Shown piece after piece: positions 38,250 to 46,952 of a DNA stretch of 64,000 bases. The notes beneath the pieces are model-generated. The model searched no databases. It saw only the letters and a list, made by a program, of their open reading frames with translations, and had not been told where the DNA came from. Source of the stretch: Laspinema olomoucense D3b (lineage in GTDB: Bacteria; Cyanobacteriota; Cyanobacteriia; Cyanobacteriales; Laspinemataceae); contig NZ_JAMXFA010000005.1 in the NCBI RefSeq assembly GCF_025370785.1, positions 91,929-155,928 on the forward strand. Reading direction: 5' to 3'. The position numbers and the translations under genes were made by a program. Position 1 is the stretch's first letter. Every line of letters starts with the position of its first letter.

Positions 38250-38588
38250 TTAATCGGGGTCTGAGAGGGCAATTGCGGGGGTTTCGGTTTCGGAGGAAGA
38301 GTCTTCTTCGTCCTCTTCTTGTTTGGCGAACAGCAGACGCAGGGCAATGATGGCAAAACCCAGGGCGGCGATCGCCTTGAGGAGATGAGCCGGAAGGAGG
38401 TGGGCTGCCCCTTCTCCGGCTAAAACGCCTAATAAACTCGCTAAAAGAAGTGCGCCAGCGGTTCCGAAAAATACTGATTTGGGGAATTTGGAGCTACCAC
38501 CCAGGGCGATCGCCGCGACTTGGCTTTTGTCTCCTAATTCCGCTAAAAAGATGGTGATAAAACTTACGCCGAAAAGTTGCCAGTCCAT
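38250..38588 (-). CDS. Half-size GDT1/TMEM165 (Mnx-type) cation transporter subunit
   Basis: The 112-aa protein has the signature FITIFLAELGDKSQVAAIAL (E-x-G-D-K/R motif), three membrane helices and an acidic cytosolic tail. Full-length GDT1 proteins carry two such halves; here each half is a separate gene, the partner lying 65 bp upstream. Synechocystis Mnx exports Mn2+ into the thylakoid lumen or out of the cytoplasm, so this pair is a likely Mn2+ (or Ca2+) exporter acting as a heterodimer. Confidence 0.92.
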   Translation of the reverse strand: MDWQLFGVSFITIFLAELGDKSQVAAIALGGSSKFPKSVFFGTAGALLLASLLGVLAGEGAAHLLPAHLLKAIAALGFAIIALRLLFAKQEEDEEDSSSETETPAIALSDPD

Positions 38589-38670
38589 TGTCTGCTATCC
38601 TGCTTGATGTTTAAAAGGGTCTGGAAAAAAGAAACGAGGAAAAGGGTGGGGCTTTTCTGAAGAGTTAATT

Positions 38671-39153
38671 TTAATGAAGAATATCCCACACCAGCATTGC
38701 AGAGACAAACAGCAGGACCACTGCCGCTGATTTTTCGAGAGTTCTAGGGGAGATGCGAGTGGCTAACCAGCGACCGAGGAGGACCCCTAATAAGCTGGTA
38801 GCTACCAATGCCGAACCGGCACCGGCAAAGACAATCCAGGGAGATTGGGATTCAGCGGTCATTAACAGGGTGGCGACTTGAGTTTTGTCCCCTAATTCAG
38901 CTAGGAAAATGGTGACGAAGGTGGAAACGAAAACACTCCAGCCTCCCTTACGGGTTTTAGGGGTTCGGGTTTTGGGTGCAGTCTGGAGTGAGGGGGTGGG
39001 GGGGAGTTCTAGGGAAGGGGGGAGGCTTAGAGCGCGTTCTAGGCAGGCTTCCGCATCGGAGGGGACGGGAGACAAGGGGGTAAGGGTCTCGGTCGCATCG
39101 CTGACAGAAGAAGTGTTTGCTGGCATGGAGGGTAACCGCTGTATTTTTTTCAT
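38671..39153 (-). CDS. Half-size GDT1/TMEM165 transporter subunit with long cytosolic N-terminus
   Basis: The product is 160 aa from the ATG at 39153 (MKKIQRLPSMPANTSS); an in-frame start at 39192 is also open. A Pro/Ser/Thr-rich N-terminal extension of about 70 residues precedes the GDT1 half: STFVTIFLAELGDKTQVATL, then three helices ending SAMLVWDILH. It is co-oriented with the second half 65 bp downstream. The two would pair to form the two-motif transport core. Confidence 0.9.
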   Translation of the reverse strand: MKKIQRLPSMPANTSSVSDATETLTPLSPVPSDAEACLERALSLPPSLELPPTPSLQTAPKTRTPKTRKGGWSVFVSTFVTIFLAELGDKTQVATLLMTAESQSPWIVFAGAGSALVATSLLGVLLGRWLATRISPRTLEKSAAVVLLFVSAMLVWDILH

Positions 39154-39284
39154 TGTTCTTTCATTATTCCCGACTCTCCTCCCAAAAATCAACCGAAAGG
39201 TAGAGGAGAAGGTCCCTAGAGTCCTGGCCTCTACCCAGAGGAATAGGAGGGAGGAGATAGAAATCGGGCAAACAGAGAACGGGC

Positions 39285-39677
39285 TTAATCTAGGGGGGGC
39301 AGTTCCAGTAGGGAAACCCCAACGGCTTGATTAAACCGGAGCATTTCCAAGCTGCGATCGCCGTGAACCGCCTCGATTTGCTGCTGACAGCATTCGATGG
39401 CAAACTCGTCTAATTCCTCGGGTTCAATGCCGTACATTTCCTCAAATACATCGGGGAGAACCCGACAGAAACGGGGGCGATCGTCATAGATCGTACATTC
39501 CCGGTTAAGCTGATCCAGATGAATGCACCATCCATCGGGTCCAACCATACTCAGATATAAGGCCAACTCTTCCGGGGATAGATACTCGGCTAACTCCGGA
39601 CGTTCCTCGGGATCCAGATGACAGCACGCTCCACACTGCTTGACACAACGCCAACTCGCCACGGTTAAACACCCCAT
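39285..39677 (-). CDS. YkgJ family cysteine-cluster protein
   Basis: The ATG at 39677, with GAGGG 6 nt upstream, gives 130 aa; a start at 39740 lacks a ribosome-binding site. Cysteines are arranged as CVKQCGACCHLDPEERPEL, then WCIHLDQLNRECTIYDDRPR, FCRVLP and ECCQQQ, the CxxCxxCC...C pattern of the YkgJ/UPF0153 family, which is likely to bind zinc or an iron-sulfur cluster. Molecular role unknown. Confidence 0.88.
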   Translation of the reverse strand: MGCLTVASWRCVKQCGACCHLDPEERPELAEYLSPEELALYLSMVGPDGWCIHLDQLNRECTIYDDRPRFCRVLPDVFEEMYGIEPEELDEFAIECCQQQIEAVHGDRSLEMLRFNQAVGVSLLELPPLD

Positions 39678-39941
39678 ATAAAACCCTCGTGCCTTTTCAC
39701 AATAGCGCTTTTTACTCCCCGATCGCAGGGGAGTCTCCATCCCGGGGTCACAGAAAAACCCGGTCTAGGTTCATCTTTTTTCAGATTTTTGTAAACTTCC
39801 TTAAAAACATGAGCCATTCACTTGTAAGATTGTATGCGGATTTTGATTTACAGTGCGGCCAATCCCCTCTCCCATTGGGAGTAGGGTAAAGCGCTGTTGG
39901 TTTTAGATATCTACTCAGGACAGGCACCGTTGGGAGGAGAA

Positions 39942-40073
39942 ATGGATTTTTTAAGTAATTTTGCAAGTAACCTCAATCTGGAAGTAATTCTTCAACTCAC
40001 TTTCGTGGGATTGATCTTGATTGCGGGTCCAGTTGTGATCTTTTTGCTGGCATTTCGCGGCGGCGATATGTAA
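39942..40073 (+). CDS. psb30: Photosystem II protein Psb30 (Ycf12)
   Basis: This 43-aa membrane protein starts at the ATG at 39942, eight bases behind GGAGGAGA. Its core [20 protein letters not shown] and [12 protein letters not shown] matches the Psb30/Ycf12 pattern (NLEVIxQLxxLxLIxxxGPxVIxLLAxRxGN). It is a single-helix subunit of PSII near cytochrome b559. The N-terminus is about ten residues longer than typical. A terminator follows at once. Confidence 0.93.
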   Translation: MDFLSNFASNLNLEVILQLTFVGLILIAGPVVIFLLAFRGGDM

Positions 40074-40080
40074 CAAAATT

Positions 40081-40134
40081 GGCTCGAATCGCCGCTGCAT
40101 GAACTTTGTAGCGCTTGCTGGTTCGGGCTTTTTT
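40081..40134 (+). terminator. Rho-independent terminator of psb30
   Basis: GGCTCGAATC pairs with GGTTCGGGCT (10 bp including G-U pairs) around an internally structured loop, followed by TTTTT. It begins 8 bp after the psb30 stop. Confidence 0.75.
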
Positions 40135-40572
40135 GTCACAATCCCAGCTTAGATAAGGGCGATCGCCAATGAAGTGGGGATTTTTGTGTCAAACCCTGCG
40201 CCTTGCAGTGTTTTGTCCTTGAGCTTCGGCGTCCCCTTGAGAGGTTCTCCCTCTGGAGTCCCGTCTAGGACCCTTGATTCCCAAGGCAGCGCCTAGAAAC
40301 TCACCCCTGCACAAACATCCTGGGAGAATGGCTCCAGTAAGACTCCGGTGGAGTCTTGCTTTGTGCTCACTCCCAGGGCTTACTGTAGGGTTCTGGAAAT
40401 CCTTGTTTGGGATAACAATTTCCCCAAGGGCGATCGCTCAATTGAGTTTTCAATCTATCCTCTAACCCAAGCCAGCAGACTCGGCTTGCTCATGCTCCAG
40501 CCCCCTCTACCCGGTGTTCACGGAAATAGCTCCAGAAATCCGGTTTGAACGGCTTAAAGGATGGGAAAACTA
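40135..40572. other. Intergenic region downstream of psb30
   Basis: No gene supported in about 440 bp. A perfect hairpin AAGACTCC-GGT-GGAGTCTT lies at 40339-40357. Open frames here lack ribosome-binding sites and any recognisable motif. Confidence 0.4.
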
Positions 40573-40809
40573 TCAAGAGGAGATCTGGCTCAATAGCCCT
40601 GATTCTTCCATCAACTGCTTCAACCTCAAGTATGCCTCTTCTGCCGTCAGGGGTTCCGAGTCGCTCTCAGTGGGTAAAAAAAATTGACGCTGTTGACCCT
40701 GATAGCGAACCATAAAACCAGAAATCACCCCCAGCGAAACAGTGGTTTCTGCCAGTTCTTCTACTGCATCGGATAAGCTATCTTGTTCAGCAAACCATTT
40801 TTGGCTCAT
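40573..40809 (-). CDS. Small conserved-looking protein of unknown function
   Basis: The 78-aa protein MSQKWFAEQDSLSDAVEELA...TVSLGVISGFMVRYQGQQRQFF is acidic and mostly helical, with a short beta segment in the middle. The balanced composition and ATG start suggest a real gene. No family recognised; no partner adjacent. Confidence 0.55.
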   Translation of the reverse strand: MSQKWFAEQDSLSDAVEELAETTVSLGVISGFMVRYQGQQRQFFLPTESDSEPLTAEEAYLRLKQLMEESGLLSQISS

Positions 40810-41901
40810 ATTCGCCTTCTTTTGCTACAATCGCTCTTGACGGACACAGGGGACTGTAAAAACTGGTCATTCTGTGCATTTTCTTTTGTTGACTTAACAC
40901 CAGTGGGAAAGCGGCCCCTTTCATCTGGTCCCCTCTCCAAATGACTACTTTGAGAATTCCCGAATTTACGACAATTGGATCAACCCTTACACTTCATTTT
41001 ACCCCGAATTAGAACCTTAATTCTGAATCAAACTGTTCCGCAAGCGCAGCGATCGGCCTTTTGCTTTCACAGTTTCGGGGAGTTCTATCAGCGGATGGTG
41101 ACCCTTACCGGAACCTCTTTGTGATAAGTGCAAAGAGGTTTGGTTTCACAACCCGAAACAGACTTCATAAGTTGATCTGGGGTTTGATAGAACATTAGCC
41201 AAGTGAGTCCAGTGCAAGACTGTCTCACTCCGATGGGAATCTTGATGATTCATTAAGAAGTAGTCTGCTGGAGGCAATTCATCAATTTCCTGGACCCTCG
41301 GGGACTGGATGAGCTAGAAGTTGAAGCCAACATGGGTTGAGACTCACTCTAGGATTAAATTTATCCGGACTACCCTGTTTTTTAGATTAACGGCTTTTGG
41401 ATCCTAATATTTCTATCTGGAGACAGGACTGAATGTAACGCACTAAAGTAGTGACTGATACGCCGGAGTTTTTCGCGATCGGTCTGATTTGTGTTAAAGT
41501 CGTAAACCTGGATTACCCGAGTTCATGAATAATTGTGCCTGTTTGGGAGCCTGAAAAATCAATTGATTAATTAGACTTGAACTCGGGGCTTAATTATATA
41601 CTTTTATTTATCTTGAAAAGACGGTCGGCTAGTGTTAAAGATATAATTATAATAATAAATTTATATCAGCCTTTTAACAGCATTATTCCACTTTTAGGAT
41701 TATCAATTAGATAATCTTTGCCTTCATCGAAACTATAACCGAGAGAAAGTTTGACCCCGGTTTTTGGGGCAGTAGTCTTAATTTTAAAGAAAAGATGGCC
41801 CGTTCGTTCGAGGCGCTTGGTCAATCAGCGCTGAGACCTACTGCCGGACTGAATCCCCAACAAAACTGGCCCCAAATTCAAAACAGAATGGCCCTATTTT
41901 C
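40810..41901. other. Long intergenic region (about 1.1 kb) with a stable hairpin
   Basis: I see no protein-coding signal on either strand. The clearest structure is AACCTCTTTG...CAAAGAGGTT (10-bp perfect stem, 9-nt loop) at 41112-41140, inside a stretch (about 41090-41350) of near-neutral composition that might specify an RNA. From about 41540 the sequence becomes AT-rich. Near 41810-41890 there is a degenerate copy of sequence found in the next entry. Confidence 0.4.
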
Positions 41902-42198
41902 TTAGACTAAAGAGGGAACCCTCCGTTCTGGGCGATCGCTCAACTGCCACCGAGCCGATCGCCAGCCTGAACCCCCAGGACAACTGTCCCCGACCCAAAA
42001 CAGCATAGTCCGGTTGTCCAGGGAAAAGAATGGCTCTCTTGATTTGGCCCGAAACTCATAGAAATCGCTACCGGGTTCAGCTTCATCTTCTAAAACTAGC
42101 GGCTGTCCCTCAGAATTTGGGGTGGCAACGGGTGCTGAGTTAAGCTGTTTGGGACGCAGAAGCGGAACTGAATAATTAAAAAAGGTAATATCGGACAC
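41902..42198 (-). CDS. Doubtful small ORF of unknown function
   Basis: The 98-aa frame starts with GTG and lacks a good ribosome-binding site. The C-terminal part reads FWVGDSCPGGSGWRSARWQL. An imperfect direct repeat of the DNA coding for this part lies just downstream (41810-41890) with the frame broken. It may be a small gene with a decayed duplicate, or simply non-coding sequence. Confidence 0.25.
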   Translation of the reverse strand: MSDITFFNYSVPLLRPKQLNSAPVATPNSEGQPLVLEDEAEPGSDFYEFRAKSREPFFSLDNRTMLFWVGDSCPGGSGWRSARWQLSDRPERRVPSLV

Positions 42199-42435
42199 TC
42201 TTTAAATTTACAATTAGTTGCTTAGGTACTATCTCAACGGCAATCGCTCTAATTGCCATCTGTCAATCGGAGTAATCTAGTTAAATTTATTATAGGTCGG
42301 CAGTAATAGTTACTACAGCGCAGCCGGTAAAACAGGAATAGAAATTTCACAATTTGATAAAATAGCTCTTGGGATAGATGGCGGCCCTATTAGTTATTAG
42401 ATACTTTTAGAATAGTCAACTTTAATACAGAATTT

Positions 42436-43155
42436 ATGCTCACTTTATCCCATGCCCTAAAACAGGTATTCCACTGCCCGGAAGAATCAAATTTTTACGC
42501 GCACTGCTTGGAAAGTTTAGTGTTAAATGCCAGCGATAATTCTCAACTTATCGTAGAGTTGGGTTCAGGAGAGGGAAGTCCAGTTATTAAGTCTTTGCTA
42601 AGAACGGATTTTGACGGGAAGATACAGGGATTTGAGCTAAATAAAGTAGCGTGGAAAATTGCTCAGTCTCAAATTAAGGAATATGAACTGAGCGACCGAT
42701 ACACGGTCAACAATTGCTCTTTTTTTGATTCGCCTTTATACGAGTCGGCGGATTGTGTCATCTCAAATCCGCCTTACTTGCCAGCGGTGGATGATAAGAT
42801 TTACCAGCCACTGTTGCACGGTGGGAGTGATGGTTGTAAAATTGCTAAAAAACTTTTATCTCTCGGCTGCGACGAAGTTTTGCTGATGGTTTCTAGCTAT
42901 TCTAATCCGGTGGGTTTGATCGATTATGCTTGGGATCGAGGCTACTCGGTGGCGAATTTTGAGATTACACCTTTAAATTTTGGCTATTATAGCTCGGAAC
43001 CCAAGGTGAAAAGAGCGATCGCCACTCTGCGAGAACAGGGAATGGCTTTTTATTCGGAAAATATCTATCTGCTGGCTGGAGTTTTGTTTAAGAAGCAGCA
43101 AAAAGCGCAAAGAGATTTGTCGAACGAGCTAATTAAGTTAATGACAGCATTTTAA
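42436..43155 (+). CDS. Class I SAM-dependent methyltransferase with NPPY motif
   Basis: The 239-aa protein has the SAM-binding motif LIVELGSGEGSPVIKSLL near residue 38, the acidic strand KIQGFELNKVAWKIAQ, and ISNPPYLPAVDD near 110. NPPY is found in HemK/PrmC glutamine methyltransferases and N6-adenine DNA/RNA methyltransferases, where it binds the amino group to be methylated. It lacks an extra recognition domain. It is convergent with the diiron protein gene, with a shared hairpin at 43158-43200. Substrate unknown. Confidence 0.85.
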   Translation: MLTLSHALKQVFHCPEESNFYAHCLESLVLNASDNSQLIVELGSGEGSPVIKSLLRTDFDGKIQGFELNKVAWKIAQSQIKEYELSDRYTVNNCSFFDSPLYESADCVISNPPYLPAVDDKIYQPLLHGGSDGCKIAKKLLSLGCDEVLLMVSSYSNPVGLIDYAWDRGYSVANFEITPLNFGYYSSEPKVKRAIATLREQGMAFYSENIYLLAGVLFKKQQKAQRDLSNELIKLMTAF

Positions 43156-43157
43156 GT

Positions 43158-43200
43158 TATATCCTAGGGTGGGTCACAGACTGACGCACCCTAGGATATA
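43158..43200. terminator. Long hairpin between convergent genes
   Basis: TATATCCTAGGGTG (43158-43171) and CACCCTAGGATATA (43187-43200) are perfect complements over 14 bp. The hairpin lies exactly between two convergent genes and probably terminates both. Confidence 0.75.
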
Positions 43201-43204
43201 GCTG

Positions 43205-44305
43205 TTAAGTGTGTTCTGTGGCTTGGATCGATCGCACTACAGCAGCCGCAGCCCGATCGCCGATCGACTTCTCCTGATCGTACCCCAACACCAGCTCCCA
43301 CGCCTCCTGCGGGTATCTATCAACCAGCGGGATCGCCACTTCATCCAACATCCAGCGACCGTGACGCTCATCTTCTTTGATGTGCAGTTCCCAATAACCC
43401 ATCGCAGCCTGGGAGAGGCCCAGACGCTGGGCGGCGGCTAGATAATTGCGGTAAGCCACAGGCCCCGCCACCTCAAAATAAGTGAGTCCGCCGTTGTAGC
43501 GCAGAAAATGGCGCTTGCGTTCCGTAAGCAGGAAGTTGTGATTAATGCCTGCGAGCACTTCCCAAGGCACTAAATCAAAGTACGCTTCCGGTTCCGTACT
43601 CATATCGAATTCAGCCAGCATTTGAGCAAAAAAGGTCGAGTGCTTGCGGGGTAGGCGACCGCCGCCGTATTCTTCCATCAGCACTCGGGTAAGGGTGCAC
43701 TGAATTTCGTTGCCAGCGCCGCCGAGGATGCGAGAAAGGCGGCTGGCTTCAACTAAACCGTCGAAAGAGGCGATCGCCAGCAGGTGTCTGTATCCGGCTG
43801 CGGTCATCTGTTCGCGCAAATAGCGATCGCTCGGGTTCAAAGGAGGATCGACATCGGCGGCGGCGCGATCGCTCAGCGCTTGCTTGACCGACGGCAATTT
43901 TTGCAGCGCTGCAACGTCGATTTGCGCGATTTCCCACTGCTGCCAAGGTTCCTCAATGCGATCGCGCACAGAACGCAAATAGTGCGATCGTTCGTTGTTG
44001 TAGCGGCGTAAATCGTCGTACCAAAACAAGTTGAGGCGGTTGATGCGGTAAAGCACGCGCTGCAAGAAGCGGTGAGCCGCCTCCTCGCCCGGTTCCTGTT
44101 GGTAAGCGCCTTCAATTGCATAGGCGATCGCGCTTTCAAAATCGCTGACAACTGACGGTTTTGTCGTCACCGTCTTGTCTAAATCCTCGACTTCTAGCAA
44201 ATCGACAAATTGCCGCTCGGCTGCTTCATAATTGGGGACTACGGATTGCTTTTTAGAAAGACTCGGCGATTGTAAAAAAGGAAGTATCTCTATCGTGTTT
44301 GGCAT
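43205..44305 (-). CDS. Iron-containing redox enzyme family protein (heme-oxygenase-like diiron fold)
   Basis: The 366-aa protein has an all-helical C-terminal domain typical of heme-oxygenase-like oxidases: LTRVLMEEYGGGRLPRKHST, NGGLTYFEVAGPVAYRNYLA, and GYWELHIKEDERHGRWMLDE, which supplies Glu/His/Asp/His candidate iron ligands. Members include UndA, SznF and BesC, which carry out O2-dependent C-C cleavage, N-hydroxylation or N-nitrosation. The N-terminal about 120 residues are family-typical but less conserved. The substrate cannot be inferred. The gene is rich in GCGATCGC sites, so it is not a recent import from a HIP1-poor genome. Confidence 0.85.
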   Translation of the reverse strand: MPNTIEILPFLQSPSLSKKQSVVPNYEAAERQFVDLLEVEDLDKTVTTKPSVVSDFESAIAYAIEGAYQQEPGEEAAHRFLQRVLYRINRLNLFWYDDLRRYNNERSHYLRSVRDRIEEPWQQWEIAQIDVAALQKLPSVKQALSDRAAADVDPPLNPSDRYLREQMTAAGYRHLLAIASFDGLVEASRLSRILGGAGNEIQCTLTRVLMEEYGGGRLPRKHSTFFAQMLAEFDMSTEPEAYFDLVPWEVLAGINHNFLLTERKRHFLRYNGGLTYFEVAGPVAYRNYLAAAQRLGLSQAAMGYWELHIKEDERHGRWMLDEVAIPLVDRYPQEAWELVLGYDQEKSIGDRAAAAVVRSIQATEHT

Positions 44306-44533
44306 GGAATCAAGTTATGCTAACTCTAATTATTGTGCTGCCTACCCAAACAGCCAACCATTCCAGATTGCTGAGGATTATGGCTAATTCATTTCACCAT
44401 ACCCAACCAGTCAGCCGCATACACCCTTCCATTGATAGAGATTTGATCGCTACCGTCTCATACCAGGGCTATTTGATTCTAATGGAGGATTCGATATAAT
44501 GACCGAGTAATAAAAGCGAGGAGTCGCAGCCAG

Positions 44534-44925
44534 ATGTCCCAGGGAGCTATTGTTGAAGCATTTGCGGCTCTGGACGATTGCCGTCGTCCAGCGGGAATGC
44601 GCCATCAACAAAGCCTCTGTCTCGCCTTATTTACCCGGGCCGTTGCGGCAGGAAATCGGGGTTTTATAGCGATTGGAGATTGCTTAAAAGCCTACCCTGA
44701 TGAACTTTGGGAATTGTTCAAACCTGAGAAAAAACCCTTACCCTCCTACAGTACGCTCAGACGAACGTTATTACGAATTGCTCAACAACGCTACTCAGCC
44801 TGTTTATCCGTTTTTTTTGAATTGACCCAATAGAGAGCGAAACCATTGCAGTGGAGGGCAAAGTTTTACCAGGGTCTTATGAAGCGATTAATGACAACTT
44901 GCATTTGCTAAAATTAATGATATAG
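44534..44925 (+). pseudogene. Truncated, frameshifted ISAs1-family transposase remnant
   Basis: From 44534 the frame encodes 99 aa typical of the ISAs1 N-terminus (FAALDDCRRPAGMRHQQSLC, IAIGDCLKAYPDELWELF, PLPSYSTLRRTLLRI). After a stop at 44831 the homology resumes in another frame as ETIAVEGKVLPGSYEAINDN, corresponding to the catalytic IAVDGKALRGS region. It then ends at 44925. The DDE catalytic residues downstream are missing, so it cannot transpose. Terminal inverted repeats were not found. Confidence 0.8.
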
Positions 44926-45052
44926 CGGTTGGGGCAGCTCATGAACTCCGAAATATCCCCCTAAATCCCCCTTGACAAGGGGGACTTTGACCCTTATAGC
45001 GGACCTCAATCGCTTGAGAAACGCTATAAATAAATTAATTTTAAAAATTTCT

Positions 45053-45805
45053 ATGAACCGCGCTGAATTTTGTTTCCATGCGGAACTGAACGACTTTCTA
45101 CCCCGGGAAAGCAAAAAGGTGACCCTGACGCATCAGTTCAATAACCATCCCTCGATTAAAGATTCCATAGAATCGTTTGGGATTCCACATCCGGAAGTTG
45201 AGACGATCGCAGTTAATGGCAAAGCGGTGGATTTTTCTTATCCGGTGCAAGATGGCGATCGCTGCGATATTTACCCGATTTCCCAATCTGTGGAACTTTC
45301 GCCTCGGGTGAGTTTGCGTCCCCAACCAGAACCGCGTTTTGTGTTGGATATCCACCTGGGAAAACTGGCGGGATTTTTGCGAATGTTGGGGTTTGATACC
45401 CTCTATCGCAACGACTATCCCGATGAAGAGTTAGCGCGGGTTTCCAGTACGGAAAATCGGATTTTGCTGACGCGGGATATCGGTTTGCTCAAGCGGGGAA
45501 TTGTCACTCAGGGTTATTGGGTGCGCTCTACTAATCCTCATGAGCGTCTTGAAGAAGTTTTGCGCCGGTTTCAGTTGTTGGATGCCATCACGCCGTTTAG
45601 TCGCTGCATTCACTGCAATGGGTTATTGGAAACCGTGACTAAAAACAGCATTTTAGAGCGCTTGGAACCGAGAACACGAGAAAATTATGAGGAATTTCGA
45701 CGCTGTAATTCTTGCGATAAAATCTACTGGAAAGGTTCCCATTATGAAAAGATGCAGGAATTCATTCAGGGGGTGATACGGAATCCGGTTGTCAAACATC
45801 TATGA
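45053..45805 (+). CDS. Mut7-C RNase domain protein with N-terminal ubiquitin-like domain
   Basis: The ATG at 45053 gives 250 aa. Residues 1-85 form a ThiS/ubiquitin-like fold (AEFCFHAELNDFLP, VETIAVNGKAVDFSYPVQDG). Residues 100-245 are Mut7-C, a PIN-type nuclease: FVLDIHLGKLAGFLRMLGFD, ILLTRDIGLLKRG and the zinc ribbon CIHCNG...CNSCDKIYWKGSHYEKM. The family is widespread in bacteria and presumed to act on RNA; no defined substrate. An upstream in-frame start at 44972 lies in a repetitive segment and is unlikely. Confidence 0.92.
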   Translation: MNRAEFCFHAELNDFLPRESKKVTLTHQFNNHPSIKDSIESFGIPHPEVETIAVNGKAVDFSYPVQDGDRCDIYPISQSVELSPRVSLRPQPEPRFVLDIHLGKLAGFLRMLGFDTLYRNDYPDEELARVSSTENRILLTRDIGLLKRGIVTQGYWVRSTNPHERLEEVLRRFQLLDAITPFSRCIHCNGLLETVTKNSILERLEPRTRENYEEFRRCNSCDKIYWKGSHYEKMQEFIQGVIRNPVVKHL

Positions 45806-45872
45806 AAACCCACAGCGTCCAGCCCGGAGGCTACACGGACAAAGCCCGCCTGCGCGGGCTAAGAAAAAAAAC
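45806..45872 (+). repeat. Cyanobacterial dispersed palindromic repeat
   Basis: The segment GGAGGCTACACGGACAAAG followed by the hairpin AGCCCGCCTGCGCGGGCT is a type of intergenic repeat seen widely in filamentous cyanobacteria. It lies between the Mut7-C gene and the terminator of comB. Confidence 0.65.
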
Positions 45873-45928
45873 GACTTTTGATACCCGGATTTGGTATGAG
45901 GGGGGATATGTGACTTGAATGAATCAAC

Positions 45929-45960
45929 AAAAAAAGTAAGGTTAGCAGGGCCAACCTTAC
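45929..45960 (-). terminator. Rho-independent terminator of comB
   Basis: On the minus strand GTAAGGTTGGCCCTGCTAAC and CTTAC form an 8-bp stem followed by TTTTTTTG, starting 26 bp after the comB stop. Confidence 0.85.
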
Positions 45961-45985
45961 TCTTAATCTCGGGTAAATGGACAGT

Positions 45986-46717
45986 TTATTTAACTAAAAC
46001 CCCGGGTTCTTTTTGTCGGGGGACAATCTCTAAAATATCGGTTTGGGAACAGTATTTTAGATCTTCATGACAGTTGAGGCGGAGCAGGCGTTGACCGTGA
46101 CTGGCGTGATGCATTAACCCTAACAAATCGTCTTGCCAGTGACGATAGAGGGCTAAGGCAGCGATCGCCTCGTCATTTCCAGCGAGTTCCTTGGGTGAGA
46201 GACTGCTACTGGCGAGTAACCCATCAACGATCGCCCCGGCACAGACGCTATCTTCTAGGGAATAGCTACCTTCCCAACCGGAACTGACAATCCAAACAGT
46301 TTCTGGATTGGTTTCTAGCAGATAGTTCACCACCGCTTGGCGATTAATTAACGCCGCTGCGAGTACGGAGGGGGCTGCTTCAATTCGTTGCAGCGCCCGG
46401 GTGCCGTTGGTGGTACTGATGAACAAACGACAGTCCTTGACTCGTTCAGGGGTGCAATCTAAGGGGGAGTTTCCCAAGTCGCATCCTTCAACTTTGGCCC
46501 CCCCGCGTTCTCCTGCACGCAGGCGTTTTTCAGCGGGCCAATCTTCGCTCAGTTGCATGAGCTGATCCATATCACTAAACACTTGCACAGCTTCCGCACC
46601 GGCATGGAGTACCGTGGCGATCGTGCTGGTGGCGCGTAAAACGTCAACAGCGATCGCGCAATCGGGCACGCTATCGGTGGGGGTCAGTTCGGGAGTGTGG
46701 TAGACAAAGAGCTTCAC
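45986..46717 (-). CDS. comB: 2-phosphosulfolactate phosphatase
   Basis: The 243-aa ComB-family protein from a GTG start shows [54 protein letters not shown] and [19 protein letters not shown]. The family removes phosphate from 2-phospho-3-sulfolactate in coenzyme M synthesis. In cyanobacteria, which lack coenzyme M, the physiological substrate is uncertain (possibly sulfolactate metabolism). It ends with a good terminator. Confidence 0.92.
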   Translation of the reverse strand: MKLFVYHTPELTPTDSVPDCAIAVDVLRATSTIATVLHAGAEAVQVFSDMDQLMQLSEDWPAEKRLRAGERGGAKVEGCDLGNSPLDCTPERVKDCRLFISTTNGTRALQRIEAAPSVLAAALINRQAVVNYLLETNPETVWIVSSGWEGSYSLEDSVCAGAIVDGLLASSSLSPKELAGNDEAIAALALYRHWQDDLLGLMHHASHGQRLLRLNCHEDLKYCSQTDILEIVPRQKEPGVLVK

Positions 46718-46952
46718 TGCTTGAAAACACCTGCTTGTTAAACTGCCGAGTTCTTATTTTATGGGTTTGGGGGGTATTCTTGATAAATATTCTTAAAAAT
46801 TGAAGTTAAGGGCGATTTCACCCCGGTGGATATCCCTGATATATCTCCCCCCCTGGGGATTGGGGCATAGTTGCCCCACCCCTTCCCATCGTGACTCTGC
46901 TGGAACGGAGTATTTTTCAGAAAAAGTCTGCCGAGTCTGTGCGGATGTCCCC

